From Streptomyces rugosispiralis (GTDB lineage: Bacteria; Actinomycetota; Actinomycetes; Streptomycetales; Streptomycetaceae): DNA of 64,000 nucleotides. Positions 27,116-36,819 of the stretch are shown here, in pieces. The number at the start of each line of letters is the position of its first letter. Position 1 is the stretch's first letter. The position numbers and the translations under genes were made by a program. The DNA lies in contig NZ_JANIAA010000007.1 in assembly GCF_024505145.1 (NCBI RefSeq), positions 1 to 64,000 on the forward strand, read 5' to 3'. Under the pieces are notes generated by a model. The model made no database searches. It saw nothing but the letters and a program-made list of their open reading frames with translations, and was not told the origin of the DNA.

Positions 27116-28046
27116 ACCAGGTCCTCCGTCCCGGACTTGCGGATGTAGACGGTGACCATCGTGAGGATGGCCGCCATGAGGATGAAGGACAGCGCCGCCG
27201 CCGTCGGATAGTCCAGCACCCGCAGGAACTGCGACTGGATGACGTTGCCGATCATCTTCTGGTCGGTGGAGCCGAGCAGTTCGGCGTTGATGTAGTCGCC
27301 CGCGGCGGGGATGAAGGTGAGCAGCGTGCCCGCGACGACGCCCGGCATGGAGAGCGGGAAGGTCACCCTCCGGAAGGTGGTGATGGGACGGGCGTAGAGA
27401 TCTCCGGCGGCCTCGTGCAGCCGGGGGTCGATGCGCTCCAGGGAGGTGTAGAGCGGAAGGATCATGAAGGGCAGGAAGTTGTACGTCAGCCCGCAGACCA
27501 CCGCGAGCGGGGTGGCCAGCACCCGCTGCCCCTCGGTGATCCCCAGATAACTGGTGACGTCCAGGAGGTGCAGCGAGTTGAGCGCGCCCACCACCGGGCC
27601 GCTGTCGGCCAGGATCGTCTTCCAGGCGAGGGTGCGGATCAGGAAGCTGGTGAAGAACGGCGCGATGACCAGGATCATCACCAGATTGCGCCAGCGGCCC
27701 GCCCGGAAGGCGATGAGGTACGCGAGCGGATAGCCGAGCAGCAGGCACAGCACGGTGGCGGTGGCGGCGTAGAGCACCGAGCGCAGGAAGTGCGGGTAGT
27801 ACTCGGTGAGCGCGTCCCAGTAGGTCTGGAAGTGCCAGGTGACCTTGAAGCCCTCTTCGAGGGAGCCGGTCTGGACGGAGGTCGACGCCTGGTAGATCAG
27901 CGGCGCGGCGAAGAAGATCAGCAGCCAGAGGATGCCGGGGAGCAGCAGCCAGTAGGGCACCAGCCGCTTGCGGACGGCGGGCTTGCGGAGGGGTGGCTTC
28001 CGTACGGGCTCGGCCGCCGGAGGCGCGTCGGGAGTCGCCGTGGCCG

Positions 28047-28050
<4 letters not shown>
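27112..28050 (-). CDS. potB: Polyamine ABC transporter permease, PotB-like
   Basis: A 312-residue permease with a Pro/Arg/Lys-rich cytosolic N-terminus of about 30 residues, six predicted helices and the EAA loop at RLHEAAGDLYARPITTF. It is the partner of the PotC-like protein. The ATG at 28050 overlaps the ATPase stop by four bases (ATGA), so PotA, PotB and PotC are translationally coupled. Confidence 0.88.
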
Positions 28051-29198
<1,148 letters not shown>

Positions 29199-29219
29199 GG
29201 CGGTGCGCTTCCTCGCTTG

Positions 29220-30467
29220 TCAGGCGCCGGTGAGCTTGGCGAACTTGTCCTCGAATGCCGCCTCTTCCGTGCTGGAGAGCGAGCGGAAGGAGTGGGACTT
29301 GGCGGCCATCTCCTCGTCCGGGAGGATCAGCGGATTGTCCGCCAGCGCCTTGTCGATCTTCGCGAGCTCGTCGCGCACCCCGTCGACCGGGCAGACGTAG
29401 TTGATGTAGGCGGCGATCTTCGCGGCGACCTTGGGCTCGTAGAAGTAGTCGATGAGCCGTTCGGCGTTCTTTTTGTGGCGCGCCTTGTTGGGGACAAGAA
29501 GGTTGTCCGTGGCCGTCATATAGCCGGCGTCGGGGATGGCGAACTCGATCTCGGGGTTGTCCGCCTGGAGCTGGATCAGGTCCCCGGCCCAGGCCATACA
29601 GGCGGCGATGTCGCCCTTGGTGAGGTCGCCGGTGTAGTCGTTGCCGGTGAAGCGGCGGACCTGGCCCCGGTCGGACGCCTTCTGGAGGCGGGCGATCGCG
29701 GCGTCGTAGTCGTCCGCGGTGACCTTCTCGGGGTTCTTGCCCATGTCCAGGAGGGTCAGCCCGACGGTGTCGCGCATCTCGGTCAGCAGCCCGACCCGGC
29801 CCTTGAGCTTGGGGTCGTCCAGCAGCTGGGAGACCGAGGTGACCTTACGGCCGCCGGTGGCCTTCTTGTTGTACGCGATGACGGCGGGGATACCGGTCCA
29901 CGGATAGGAGTGGGCGCGGCCCGGGTCCCAGTCCGGGGTGCGAAAAGGTTTCGCCAGATTGGTGTAGGCATGGGGCAGTTGGCCGGGGTCCAGCGGCTGC
30001 ATCCAGCCGAGCCGGATCATCCGGGCGGCCAGCCAGTCGGTGACGCAGATGAGGTCGCGGCCGGTGTCCTGGCCCGCCGCGAGCTGCGGCTTGATCTTGC
30101 CGAAGAACTCGACGTTGTCGTTGATGTCCTCGGTGTACTTGACCTTGATGCCGGTACGCCGCTGGAACGCGTCCAGGGTCGGATGGCGGCCGCCCTTGCC
30201 GACGTCCATGTACTCGGTCCAGTTGGAGAAGGCGAGCCGCTTCTCCTCGGCGGAGTGGTCGTCGGAGGCGTTGTTCGCCTCGGTGCGCCCCGCGGGCGGG
30301 ATACCGCAGCCGCCGAGCGCCCCGAGCCCGCCGACGGCGATCGCCCCGGCGCCTCCCGCACGCAGCAGGGAGCGGCGGGTGAGCGCCATACGGCCGCTGG
30401 TCATGGAGCGCCGCATCGCGGCGATCTGCGGTGGGGACAGGCTGTCCGGCTCGTGCCGTGCTTCCAT
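29220..30467 (-). CDS. potD: Polyamine ABC transporter substrate-binding lipoprotein, PotD-like
   Basis: A 415-residue binding protein. The N-terminus has a twin-arginine motif (TRRSLL, Arg31-Arg32) and a lipobox ALGGC with Cys54, so it is probably a Tat-exported lipoprotein. The fold region (FSNWTEYMD, CVTDWLAARM, ATDNLLVPNKA) matches the PotD/PotF class for putrescine or spermidine. The ATG at 30467 has GAAAGG eight bases upstream. It follows the aminobutyraldehyde dehydrogenase gene by 67 bp on the same strand. Confidence 0.9.
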   Translation of the reverse strand: MEARHEPDSLSPPQIAAMRRSMTSGRMALTRRSLLRAGGAGAIAVGGLGALGGCGIPPAGRTEANNASDDHSAEEKRLAFSNWTEYMDVGKGGRHPTLDAFQRRTGIKVKYTEDINDNVEFFGKIKPQLAAGQDTGRDLICVTDWLAARMIRLGWMQPLDPGQLPHAYTNLAKPFRTPDWDPGRAHSYPWTGIPAVIAYNKKATGGRKVTSVSQLLDDPKLKGRVGLLTEMRDTVGLTLLDMGKNPEKVTADDYDAAIARLQKASDRGQVRRFTGNDYTGDLTKGDIAACMAWAGDLIQLQADNPEIEFAIPDAGYMTATDNLLVPNKARHKKNAERLIDYFYEPKVAAKIAAYINYVCPVDGVRDELAKIDKALADNPLILPDEEMAAKSHSFRSLSSTEEAAFEDKFAKLTGA

Positions 30468-30534
30468 AAGCTGTGCCTTTCGAGGGTGTCGGCCGGTGGC
30501 GGCCGGCCGAGGCCACGCGGAGGTGGCCGCACAT

Positions 30535-32055
30535 TCAGGTCCGTCGGTCCCCGAAGACCGTGCGGTGCCAGTCCTTGCGGACCACCGCGGTGTTGTCGAA
30601 CATCACATGCTTGACCTGCGTGTACTCCTCGAAGGAGTACGCCGACATGTCCTTGCCGAAGCCGGACGCCCGCACCCCGCCGTGCGGCATCTCGCTGATG
30701 ATCGGGATGTGGTCGTTGATCCAGACGCAACCGGCCCGGATCTCGCGGGAGGCGCGGCCCGTACGGTAGACATCGCGGCTCCAGGCGGAGGCGGCGAGAC
30801 CGTAAGGGGTGTCGTTGGCGAGCGCGATGCCCTCGTCGTCGCTGTCGAAGGGGAGGACGACCAGGACCGGGCCGAAGATCTCGGACTGGACGACCTCGCT
30901 GTCCTGGGGCGCGCCGGTGATGAGCGTGGGCCGGTAGTAGGCGCCCTTGGCGAGGTCGCCGCCCGGGGCCTCGCCGCCGGTGACGACGGTGGCGTAGCCG
31001 CGGGCCCGATCCACGAAGCCGGCCACGCGGTCGCGCTGGGCGTGGGAGATGAGCGGGCCGAGGTCGGTGTGCGGATCGAAGGGATCGCCCAGCCTTACGG
31101 TCGCCATGAGTTCGGCGACGGCGGCGACGAACGCGTCGTACAGCGGGCGTTGCACATACGCCCGGGTGGCCGCGGTGCAGTCCTGGCCGGTGTTGATCAG
31201 CGCGCCCGCGACGGCGCCGTGCGCGGCGGCCTCCAGGTCCGCGTCGTCGAAGACGACGAAGGGCGCCTTACCGCCGAGTTCGAGATGGATCCGCTTGACG
31301 GTGGCGGTGGCGAGTTCCGCGACCCGCTTGCCGACCGCCGTGGAGCCGGTGAAGGAGGTCATCGCCACGCCGGGGTGGGAGACCAGGCGCTCGCCCGCCT
31401 CACGGCCGGTGCCGCTCACCACGTTGACGACGCCGTCCGGGAGGCCCGCCTCGGTGGCCGCCTGGGCGAACATCAGCGAGGTCAGGGGCGTCAGTTCGGC
31501 GGGCTTCAGCACGATGGTGTTGCCCGCGGCGATGGCCGGGAGGACCTTCCAGGCCGCCATCTGGAGGGGGTAGTTCCAGGGGGCGATGGAGCCGATGACG
31601 CCAATGGGCTCACGGCGGATGTACGAGGTGTGGTCGCCGCTGTACTCGCCGGCGGCCTTGCCCTCCAGATGGCGGGCGGCGCCCGCGAAGAAGGCGGTGT
31701 TGTCGATGGAGCCGGGCACATCGAACTCGGTGCTGAGCTTGATGGGCTTGCCGCACTGCAGCGACTCGGCGTGGGCGAGGTCGTCCGCCCGTTCGGTGAG
31801 CGCCGCGGCGAAGCGGTGCATCGCGTCGGACCGCTCGCCGGGGGTGGCACCCGCCCACTCGGGGAAGGCGGCCTCGGCGGCGGCCACGGCGGCGTCGACA
31901 TCGGCCGCACCGGCGAGCCGGTAGCCGAACACCTGCTCACCGGTGGCCGGGTCGACGACCGCGTGCCTGCCCTCGGAGCCGCCCTCGCGCAGACGGCCCG
32001 CGATGTACTGGGCACCGTCGGCGAATCGCTCCGTCACGTCGAACCGCTGATCCAT
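30535..32055 (-). CDS. Gamma-aminobutyraldehyde dehydrogenase
   Basis: A 506-residue aldehyde dehydrogenase. The catalytic Cys293 is in INTGQDCTAATR and Glu259 in HLELGG. The N-terminal and active-site sequences resemble PatD/PuuC-type enzymes that oxidise 4-aminobutanal to GABA with NAD. It heads the operon with the Pot-type importer and PuuB-like oxidase, which supports that substrate. The ATG at 32055 has GGAGGA upstream; a more upstream in-frame ATG lacks one. The enzyme at 36816 is a close functional paralogue. Confidence 0.88.
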   Translation of the reverse strand: MDQRFDVTERFADGAQYIAGRLREGGSEGRHAVVDPATGEQVFGYRLAGAADVDAAVAAAEAAFPEWAGATPGERSDAMHRFAAALTERADDLAHAESLQCGKPIKLSTEFDVPGSIDNTAFFAGAARHLEGKAAGEYSGDHTSYIRREPIGVIGSIAPWNYPLQMAAWKVLPAIAAGNTIVLKPAELTPLTSLMFAQAATEAGLPDGVVNVVSGTGREAGERLVSHPGVAMTSFTGSTAVGKRVAELATATVKRIHLELGGKAPFVVFDDADLEAAAHGAVAGALINTGQDCTAATRAYVQRPLYDAFVAAVAELMATVRLGDPFDPHTDLGPLISHAQRDRVAGFVDRARGYATVVTGGEAPGGDLAKGAYYRPTLITGAPQDSEVVQSEIFGPVLVVLPFDSDDEGIALANDTPYGLAASAWSRDVYRTGRASREIRAGCVWINDHIPIISEMPHGGVRASGFGKDMSAYSFEEYTQVKHVMFDNTAVVRKDWHRTVFGDRRT

Positions 32056-32253
32056 CGCGCCCTCCTCCGCCGATCCGCCCATAGGGGCACGGCGTAGCTT
32101 CAACCGGAATTGATGGCCGATCCTGACAGAGGACCAGCGCTTCAACAAGGGATTCCGTTGTTGCTTTTTGGTTTCGCGACGGATTCAGTGATCAGAGTGG
32201 CTTCGGTATCACCGTTTCCGAGCCAGACGCCGGTCCGGACGACGGTTTGAGCA

Positions 32254-32325
32254 GCCGGTCCGGACGGCCGGTCCGGAGGCTGGTCCGAAGGCTGGTCGGG
32301 AGGCTGGTCCGGAGGCTGGTGGGGG
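32254..32325. repeat. 12-bp tandem repeat, six copies
   Basis: Units of the type GGCTGGTCCGGA are stacked head to tail with 0-4 differences each. The terminator hairpin just beyond contains the same GGTCCGG motif. Confidence 0.8.
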
Positions 32326-32339
32326 TGCCGCTGGGGACG

Positions 32340-32372
32340 CCGGTCCGGGGTCCGGCGGGGACCCCGGACCGG
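32340..32372 (-). terminator. Terminator after the small DUF4190 gene
   Basis: Arms CCGGTCCGGGGTC (32340-32352) and GACCCCGGACCGG (32360-32372) pair perfectly over 13 bp with a seven-base loop, 46 bp beyond the stop. Confidence 0.75.
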
Positions 32373-32418
32373 ACGCCGTCTGGAAGGCCGCCTGGAAGGG
32401 TGCCTGGAAGGGCGTCCC

Positions 32419-32856
32419 TCAGAAGACGGAGTCGACGGCGGCGTCCAGCGCGGCGAGGTAGATCGCCGGGAGCACCATGCCGATGATGCCGCAGACCAGA
32501 CCGGCGGTGGCCGAGCCCCCGTTGTTCGCCTCGCCGCGAGCGACCTTCCCCTTGCCGATGGCGCCGAAGATGATCGCGAGGATGCCGAGGATGACCGCGA
32601 AGACCCACAGGAAGTAGGTGATCCCGCAGACCAGACCGACGATGCCGCAGACCAGGGCGGCCGTGCCCATGCCGTTGCTCAGCTGCATCGGCATCCCGGC
32701 CACCCCCGGGTAGACGGGCGGCGCGGCGGGGTAACCGGCCCCGGGGTACTGCGGCGGCTGGACCGGGGGCTGCCCCGGCGGCGGCGGGGGCGCGGCGTAG
32801 GGATTGGCCTGTGGGTCGTACGGTCCCTGCTGTGGACCGGGTGTGTTGCTGGACAT
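32419..32856 (-). CDS. Small DUF4190-type membrane protein
   Basis: A 145-residue protein with a Pro/Gly/Tyr-rich N-terminus (about 60 residues) and two hydrophobic helices, GTAALVCGIVGLVCGI and an adjoining pair near the C-terminus, separated by the conserved loop GKGKVARGEANNGGSATAG. This is the DUF4190 pattern, common in actinobacteria, with no assigned function. The ATG at 32856 has AGGAGGGG upstream. A larger paralogue lies on the other side of the NADAR gene. Confidence 0.8.
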   Translation of the reverse strand: MSSNTPGPQQGPYDPQANPYAAPPPPPGQPPVQPPQYPGAGYPAAPPVYPGVAGMPMQLSNGMGTAALVCGIVGLVCGITYFLWVFAVILGILAIIFGAIGKGKVARGEANNGGSATAGLVCGIIGMVLPAIYLAALDAAVDSVF

Positions 32857-32971
32857 CGTCGGTCTCCCCTCCTGATTAACGTCCGGCAATGTTATGGGCA
32901 GGACTCATGCCTGGACAGCTCGATTGCCCAGGTCGGCGGGGCTGTCAGTGGCGGGTGCGAGAATCCTGGGC

Positions 32972-33628
32972 ATGAAGACGAACGGGGTGGGGGATTCGGT
33001 TTCGGCGGAAGGGAGTCCCCCGGTTTCGGCCGGCGGGGGTCCCCGGTCGGTCGAGGAGCTGGTCGAGCGGGCGGCGCGCGGTGAGCGCCTGAAGTACGTG
33101 TGGTTCTGGGGGCATCGGCCCAGGCCGGACGGAAGCGTGGGTTCGGGGTGCTTCAGCCAGTGGTGGCCGTCGCCGTTCACCGTGGACGGGGTCACCTACG
33201 CGACGGCCGAGCACTGGATGATGGCGGGCAAGGCTCGGCTGTTCGACGACGCGGAGGCGGAGCGCCGGGCGCTGGAAGCCGCCCACCCCAAGCAGGCCAA
33301 GGACGCGGGCCGCGCGGTGCGCGGCTTCGACGAGGAGACCTGGCGGCGCCATCGCTTCGGGCTCGTGGTCGAGGGCAGTGTGCACAAGTTCGGCCACCAC
33401 CCCGAGCTGCGCGGCTATCTGCTGGGCACCGGGTCGCGGGTGCTGGTGGAGGCCAGCCCGGTGGACCGGGTGTGGGGCATCGGGCTGGCGGCGGACGACG
33501 AGCGGGCGGCGGACCCGGCCCGCTGGCGCGGGCTCAATCTGCTGGGGTTCGCGCTGATGGAGGCGCGTCAGCGGCTGATATCGGCGAGCGGGGGCGGGGG
33601 CACCGCGGGGGCCGAGACCCTGGCATAG
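32972..33628 (+). CDS. NADAR (YbiA-like) domain protein
   Basis: A 218-residue protein with a short disordered N-terminus and a NADAR domain. Diagnostic segments are [34 protein letters not shown] and [14 protein letters not shown]. Family members are N-glycosidases: E. coli YbiA acts on damaged riboflavin intermediates, and other NADAR proteins act on ADP-ribosyl nucleic acid or NAD-derived molecules. The ATG at 32972 has no strong ribosome site. Its last 61 bases overlap, tail to tail, the end of the larger DUF4190 gene. Confidence 0.85.
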   Translation: MKTNGVGDSVSAEGSPPVSAGGGPRSVEELVERAARGERLKYVWFWGHRPRPDGSVGSGCFSQWWPSPFTVDGVTYATAEHWMMAGKARLFDDAEAERRALEAAHPKQAKDAGRAVRGFDEETWRRHRFGLVVEGSVHKFGHHPELRGYLLGTGSRVLVEASPVDRVWGIGLAADDERAADPARWRGLNLLGFALMEARQRLISASGGGGTAGAETLA

Positions 33629-34755
33629 CCGGGATCGTCATCGCTGCCCGAGTCGTCTTCCTCGGCGGCTATGTAGACGAAGATCATGACGACGCTCGCC
33701 ACCACGGCGATGGCTCCGAGGATCACCCCGGCGAGCGCCGAGCCGCCGTTCGTCGCCTCGCCGCTCGCCGCCCTGGAGCGGCCGAGCACCCCGAAGATGA
33801 TCGCGAGTACACCGAGGACGATGCCGAGCACGATGCTCGCGAAGAGCACCAGGCCGATGATGCCGAGCACCAGGGCGGCCGTGCCATGGCCGTTGTTCGG
33901 CACATACGTCCCGCCCGGCCAGCCCTGGCCGTACACCCCACCGGGATAGGTGGCACCGGGGTAGCCGGAGCCGGGGTAGCCCGTGTCGGGGTGGGCGGCG
34001 CCGGGATAGACGGTGCCGGGGTGGGCGGTGCCCGGATAGCTGCCCGGGTAGCCGTAGCCGGGGTGGTCCTGGCCCGGCGCCCCGCCGTACGGGGACTGCT
34101 CGTACGGCGCCCGCTGCCCGTACCCGGGCTGGGCGTAACCGCTCTGGGCGTATCCGCTCGGCTGGCCGTATCCGCTTGGCTGGCTGTATCCGCTTGGCTG
34201 GCCGTACCCGCTTGGCTGGCCGTACCCGTTCTGCTGGGCGTACCCGTTCTGCTGGCCGTATCCGTTCGGCGCGTAGCCCGCGGGGGCGTACGGTCCGGCC
34301 GGGTAGGCGCTGGGCGTGCCCGGGCCGGTCGGGGCGGGCGGCGGCGGGGGCACCGCGCCCGGCGGGGCCACCGGGCCCCGTGACCGCGCGGCGCTCGGTG
34401 GGGGCGGCGGAGGGGGCGGGGGCGGCGGGCCCGGCATGGCGGGATGGGAGGTGAGGGTCGGCTGCTCGGCCACCCTGGGCCGGGGAGCGGGGACCACCGG
34501 GGGCCGGGCACCGGGTATGTCCTGCCCGCCCACGCCCACCGCTCGGTCCGCCGTCTTGTCCGCCACGCCCGCGTCAGCCGCGCCCGCATCCGCCGCGCCG
34601 CCGCCCGCCGCGCCTGTCTCCCCAGCCGCCTTGTCCAACGCGACCCGCTGCGCCGGTGGAGCCCAGGGATCGCGATCGAGCGGCTCGGACTGCCTCCGCG
34701 GTCCGGATCGCCGCTGCTCATCCTGCGGCTCGGACGGGTCGTGCTGGTCGGCCAT
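33568..34755 (-). CDS. Large DUF4190-type membrane protein with Tyr/Gly/Gln/Pro repeats
   Basis: A 395-residue protein. Residues 1-120 are charged and Ala/Pro-rich. A poly-proline run lies near residue 110. Two tandem-repeat tracts follow: NGYGQQ/SGYGQP-type hexads and [12 protein letters not shown] repeats. The C-terminal 110 residues form the DUF4190 double-helix membrane module ([17 protein letters not shown], then [18 protein letters not shown]) and end with an acidic tail. The low-complexity segment is prion-like. Its function is unknown. The gene converges on the NADAR gene with a 61-bp overlap. Confidence 0.82.
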   Translation of the reverse strand: MADQHDPSEPQDEQRRSGPRRQSEPLDRDPWAPPAQRVALDKAAGETGAAGGGAADAGAADAGVADKTADRAVGVGGQDIPGARPPVVPAPRPRVAEQPTLTSHPAMPGPPPPPPPPPPPSAARSRGPVAPPGAVPPPPPAPTGPGTPSAYPAGPYAPAGYAPNGYGQQNGYAQQNGYGQPSGYGQPSGYSQPSGYGQPSGYAQSGYAQPGYGQRAPYEQSPYGGAPGQDHPGYGYPGSYPGTAHPGTVYPGAAHPDTGYPGSGYPGATYPGGVYGQGWPGGTYVPNNGHGTAALVLGIIGLVLFASIVLGIVLGVLAIIFGVLGRSRAASGEATNGGSALAGVILGAIAVVASVVMIFVYIAAEEDDSGSDDDPGYARVSAPAVPPPPLADISR

Positions 34756-34866
34756 GGAGCTCCCCACAAAGACGTCCGCCCATGCTACGGCCTGTGGCGA
34801 ACCCGTCGGCGCCACACAATACGATGACCGGAACCCGCCGTCGGCGGGCGTCTCCCGGAGGTTTTG

Positions 34867-35889
34867 TTGACCGATCTGACCACCTTCATCGCCGGGCTGC
34901 CCAAGGCGGAGCTCCATGTGCACCACGTGGGATCCGCCTCGCCGCGCATCGTGGCCGAACTGGCCGCCCGCCACCCCGACTCCAAGGTGCCCACCGATCC
35001 CGAGGCCCTCGCCGAGTACTTCGTCTTCCGGGACTTCGCGCACTTCATCGAGATCTACCTCTCCGTGGTGGACCTGATCCGCGACGCCGAGGACGTCCGG
35101 CTGCTCACCTACGAGATCGCCCGCGACATGGCCCGGCAGAACATCCGCTACGCCGAGCTGACCGTCACGCCCTACAGCTCGACCCGGCGCGGCATCCCGG
35201 ACACCGCCTTCGTCGAGGCGATCGAGGACGCCCGTAAGGCCGCCGAGTCGGATTTCGGCACGGTGCTGCGCTGGTGCTTCGACATCCCCGGCGAGGCCGG
35301 TCTCGAGGCCGCCGAGGAGACCACCCGGATCGCCTGTGAGCTGAACCCCGAGGGGCTGGTCGGCTTCGGTCTCGGCGGTCCGGAGATAGGCGTGCCGCGC
35401 CCCCAGTTCAAGCCGTACTTCGACCGGGCCATCGCCGCCGGGCTGCGCAGTGTGCCGCACGCGGGCGAGACCACCGGGCCGCAGACGATCTGGGACGCCC
35501 TCGTCGAGCTGCGGGCGGAGCGCATCGGCCATGGCACCAGCGCCGTCCAGGACCCGAAGCTGCTCGCCCATCTCGCGGAGCACCGCATTCCGTTGGAGGT
35601 CTGCCCGACCTCCAACATCGCCACGCGCGCGGTCGCCACGCTCGGTGAGCACCCCCTGAAGCAGATGGTCGAGGCCGGGGTGTTCGTCACGATCAACAGC
35701 GACGACCCGCCGATGTTCGGCACCGACCTCAACACCGAGTACCAGGTCGCGGCCCAGCTGCTGGATCTGGACGCGGCGGGCGTCGCGGCCCTCGCCAAGA
35801 ACGCGGTCGAGGCGTCCTTCCTGGACGCCGAGGGCAAGGCGCGGCTCTCGGCGGAGATCGACGCCTACACGGTGGTCGCGGGCCGATGA
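34867..35889 (+). CDS. Adenosine-deaminase-family protein, probably aminodeoxyfutalosine deaminase
   Basis: A 340-residue TIM-barrel deaminase. Metal ligands are predicted at His17 and His19 (ELHVHHVGS) and His198. The proton-shuttle Glu201 is in HAGE and the metal-binding Asp279 in SDDPPMF. The loop HVHHVGS replaces the HxHLDGS of true adenosine deaminases. From memory, streptomycete proteins of this subgroup deaminate 6-aminodeoxyfutalosine in menaquinone synthesis. It starts with TTG at 34867, five bases after GGAGG; a TTG at 34864 is too close to it. Its stop overlaps the GDPD start (ATGA). Confidence 0.85.
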   Translation: MTDLTTFIAGLPKAELHVHHVGSASPRIVAELAARHPDSKVPTDPEALAEYFVFRDFAHFIEIYLSVVDLIRDAEDVRLLTYEIARDMARQNIRYAELTVTPYSSTRRGIPDTAFVEAIEDARKAAESDFGTVLRWCFDIPGEAGLEAAEETTRIACELNPEGLVGFGLGGPEIGVPRPQFKPYFDRAIAAGLRSVPHAGETTGPQTIWDALVELRAERIGHGTSAVQDPKLLAHLAEHRIPLEVCPTSNIATRAVATLGEHPLKQMVEAGVFVTINSDDPPMFGTDLNTEYQVAAQLLDLDAAGVAALAKNAVEASFLDAEGKARLSAEIDAYTVVAGR

Positions 35890-36593
35890 GACCGGCGGGG
35901 GCGGGCTGCGTCCCGGTCGGCCACCGCGGCGACCCATATGTGTGCCGTGAGAACACCCTGCCCTCGATCCGCTCCGCGGTGCGCGCGGGGGCGGGCGCGG
36001 TCGAGATCGACGTACGGCTGACCCGGGACGGTGTGCCGGTACTGCTTCACGACGCCACCTTGAAGCGACTGTGGGGCCAGGACCGGCCGCTGTCCGGGCT
36101 GACCGCCGACGAGGTGCGGCAGCTGACCGGCGGGCGCGTGCCGACCCTGCGCGAGGCCCTCGCGTGCGCCGGCTCCACCCGGCTGCTGATCGATCTGCCG
36201 GACGCGTCGGCCGCGCCCGCCGCCGTCGCCCAGGTGCGGGAGAGCGGGGCGGGCGACCGGGTGTACTACTGCGGCGCCCTGGCGGCCCTGCACGCCGTGC
36301 GCCGCGCCGACCCGGACGCCGAGATCGCGCTGACCTGGACCACGCTGGCCCCGCCACGTCCGGCGCTGCTGGCCGCGCTGCGCCCGCGGTGGCTCAACTA
36401 CCGCTTCGGGCTGGTCTCCCGCGAGCTGGTCGCCCGCCATCATGCCGACGGGCTGCTGGTCTCCGCCTGGACCGCCGACACCCGGCGGTCGATGTCCCGG
36501 CTGCTGCGGGCGGGCGTGGACGCGATCACCACCAACCGCGTCGCCGCCCTGACGGCCCTGGTCCGGATGTCCCCCCTTGGTCATGACAGGTGA
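35886..36593 (+). CDS. Glycerophosphodiester phosphodiesterase family protein
   Basis: A 235-residue GDPD-type TIM-barrel. Catalytic and metal residues are visible: His13 (GHRG), Glu22 (ENTLPS), Glu40 and Asp42 (EIDVRLT), and His55 (LLHDATL). It should hydrolyse glycerophosphodiesters from phospholipid turnover to glycerol 3-phosphate and an alcohol. No signal peptide is visible, so it is probably cytosolic. The ATG overlaps the deaminase stop by four bases, so the two are co-translated, although no metabolic link is obvious. Confidence 0.88.
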   Translation: MRPAGAGCVPVGHRGDPYVCRENTLPSIRSAVRAGAGAVEIDVRLTRDGVPVLLHDATLKRLWGQDRPLSGLTADEVRQLTGGRVPTLREALACAGSTRLLIDLPDASAAPAAVAQVRESGAGDRVYYCGALAALHAVRRADPDAEIALTWTTLAPPRPALLAALRPRWLNYRFGLVSRELVARHHADGLLVSAWTADTRRSMSRLLRAGVDAITTNRVAALTALVRMSPLGHDR

Positions 36594-36622
36594 CCCCGCC
36601 ATGACCAAGTGACGAGCCCGGG

Positions 36623-36819
36623 GCCGCAATCGGCCCCGCCCCGCGCGAACACCGGCCCGGCCCGGCGCGGGGATCGGCCCCGCCCCGCGCGGACATCGGC
36701 CCGGCCCGGCGCGAGCATCGGCCCCGCCCGGCGCGGGGATCAGCGCCGCCCCGCGCAGGATCAGCGCCGCCCCGCGCGGACACCGGCGCCGCCCCGCGCG
36801 GGGATCAGCGCCGCATCAG
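36623..36819. repeat. 22-bp tandem repeat array, about nine copies
   Basis: Units of the type GCGGGGATCGGCCCCGCCCCGC follow one another with a 22-bp period (one unit is 21 bp), filling nearly the whole space between the GDPD and aldehyde dehydrogenase genes. The last unit runs into the stop codon at 36816-36818. Each unit can form a small GC-rich hairpin, so the array may double as a terminator region for the convergent genes. Confidence 0.85.

Larger units (their letters stand above)
32056..32418. other. 363-bp intergenic stretch with repeat and terminator
   Basis: The part next to the aldehyde dehydrogenase (32056-32190) is relatively AT-rich (for example TTGTTGCTTTTTGG) and probably holds its promoter. 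The rest contains a 12-bp tandem array (32254-32325) and a strong hairpin (32340-32372) after the DUF4190 gene. I see no gene. Confidence 0.6.

Noticed and set aside
36526..36783. Small minus-strand gene in the 22-bp array
   Set aside because: It consists only of the repeat (ARGGADPRAG-like) and overlaps the GDPD gene; the 22-bp period breaks the frame each copy.
36623..36819. CRISPR array
   Set aside because: The repeats are contiguous with no unique spacers, and there are no cas genes nearby; it is a plain tandem array.
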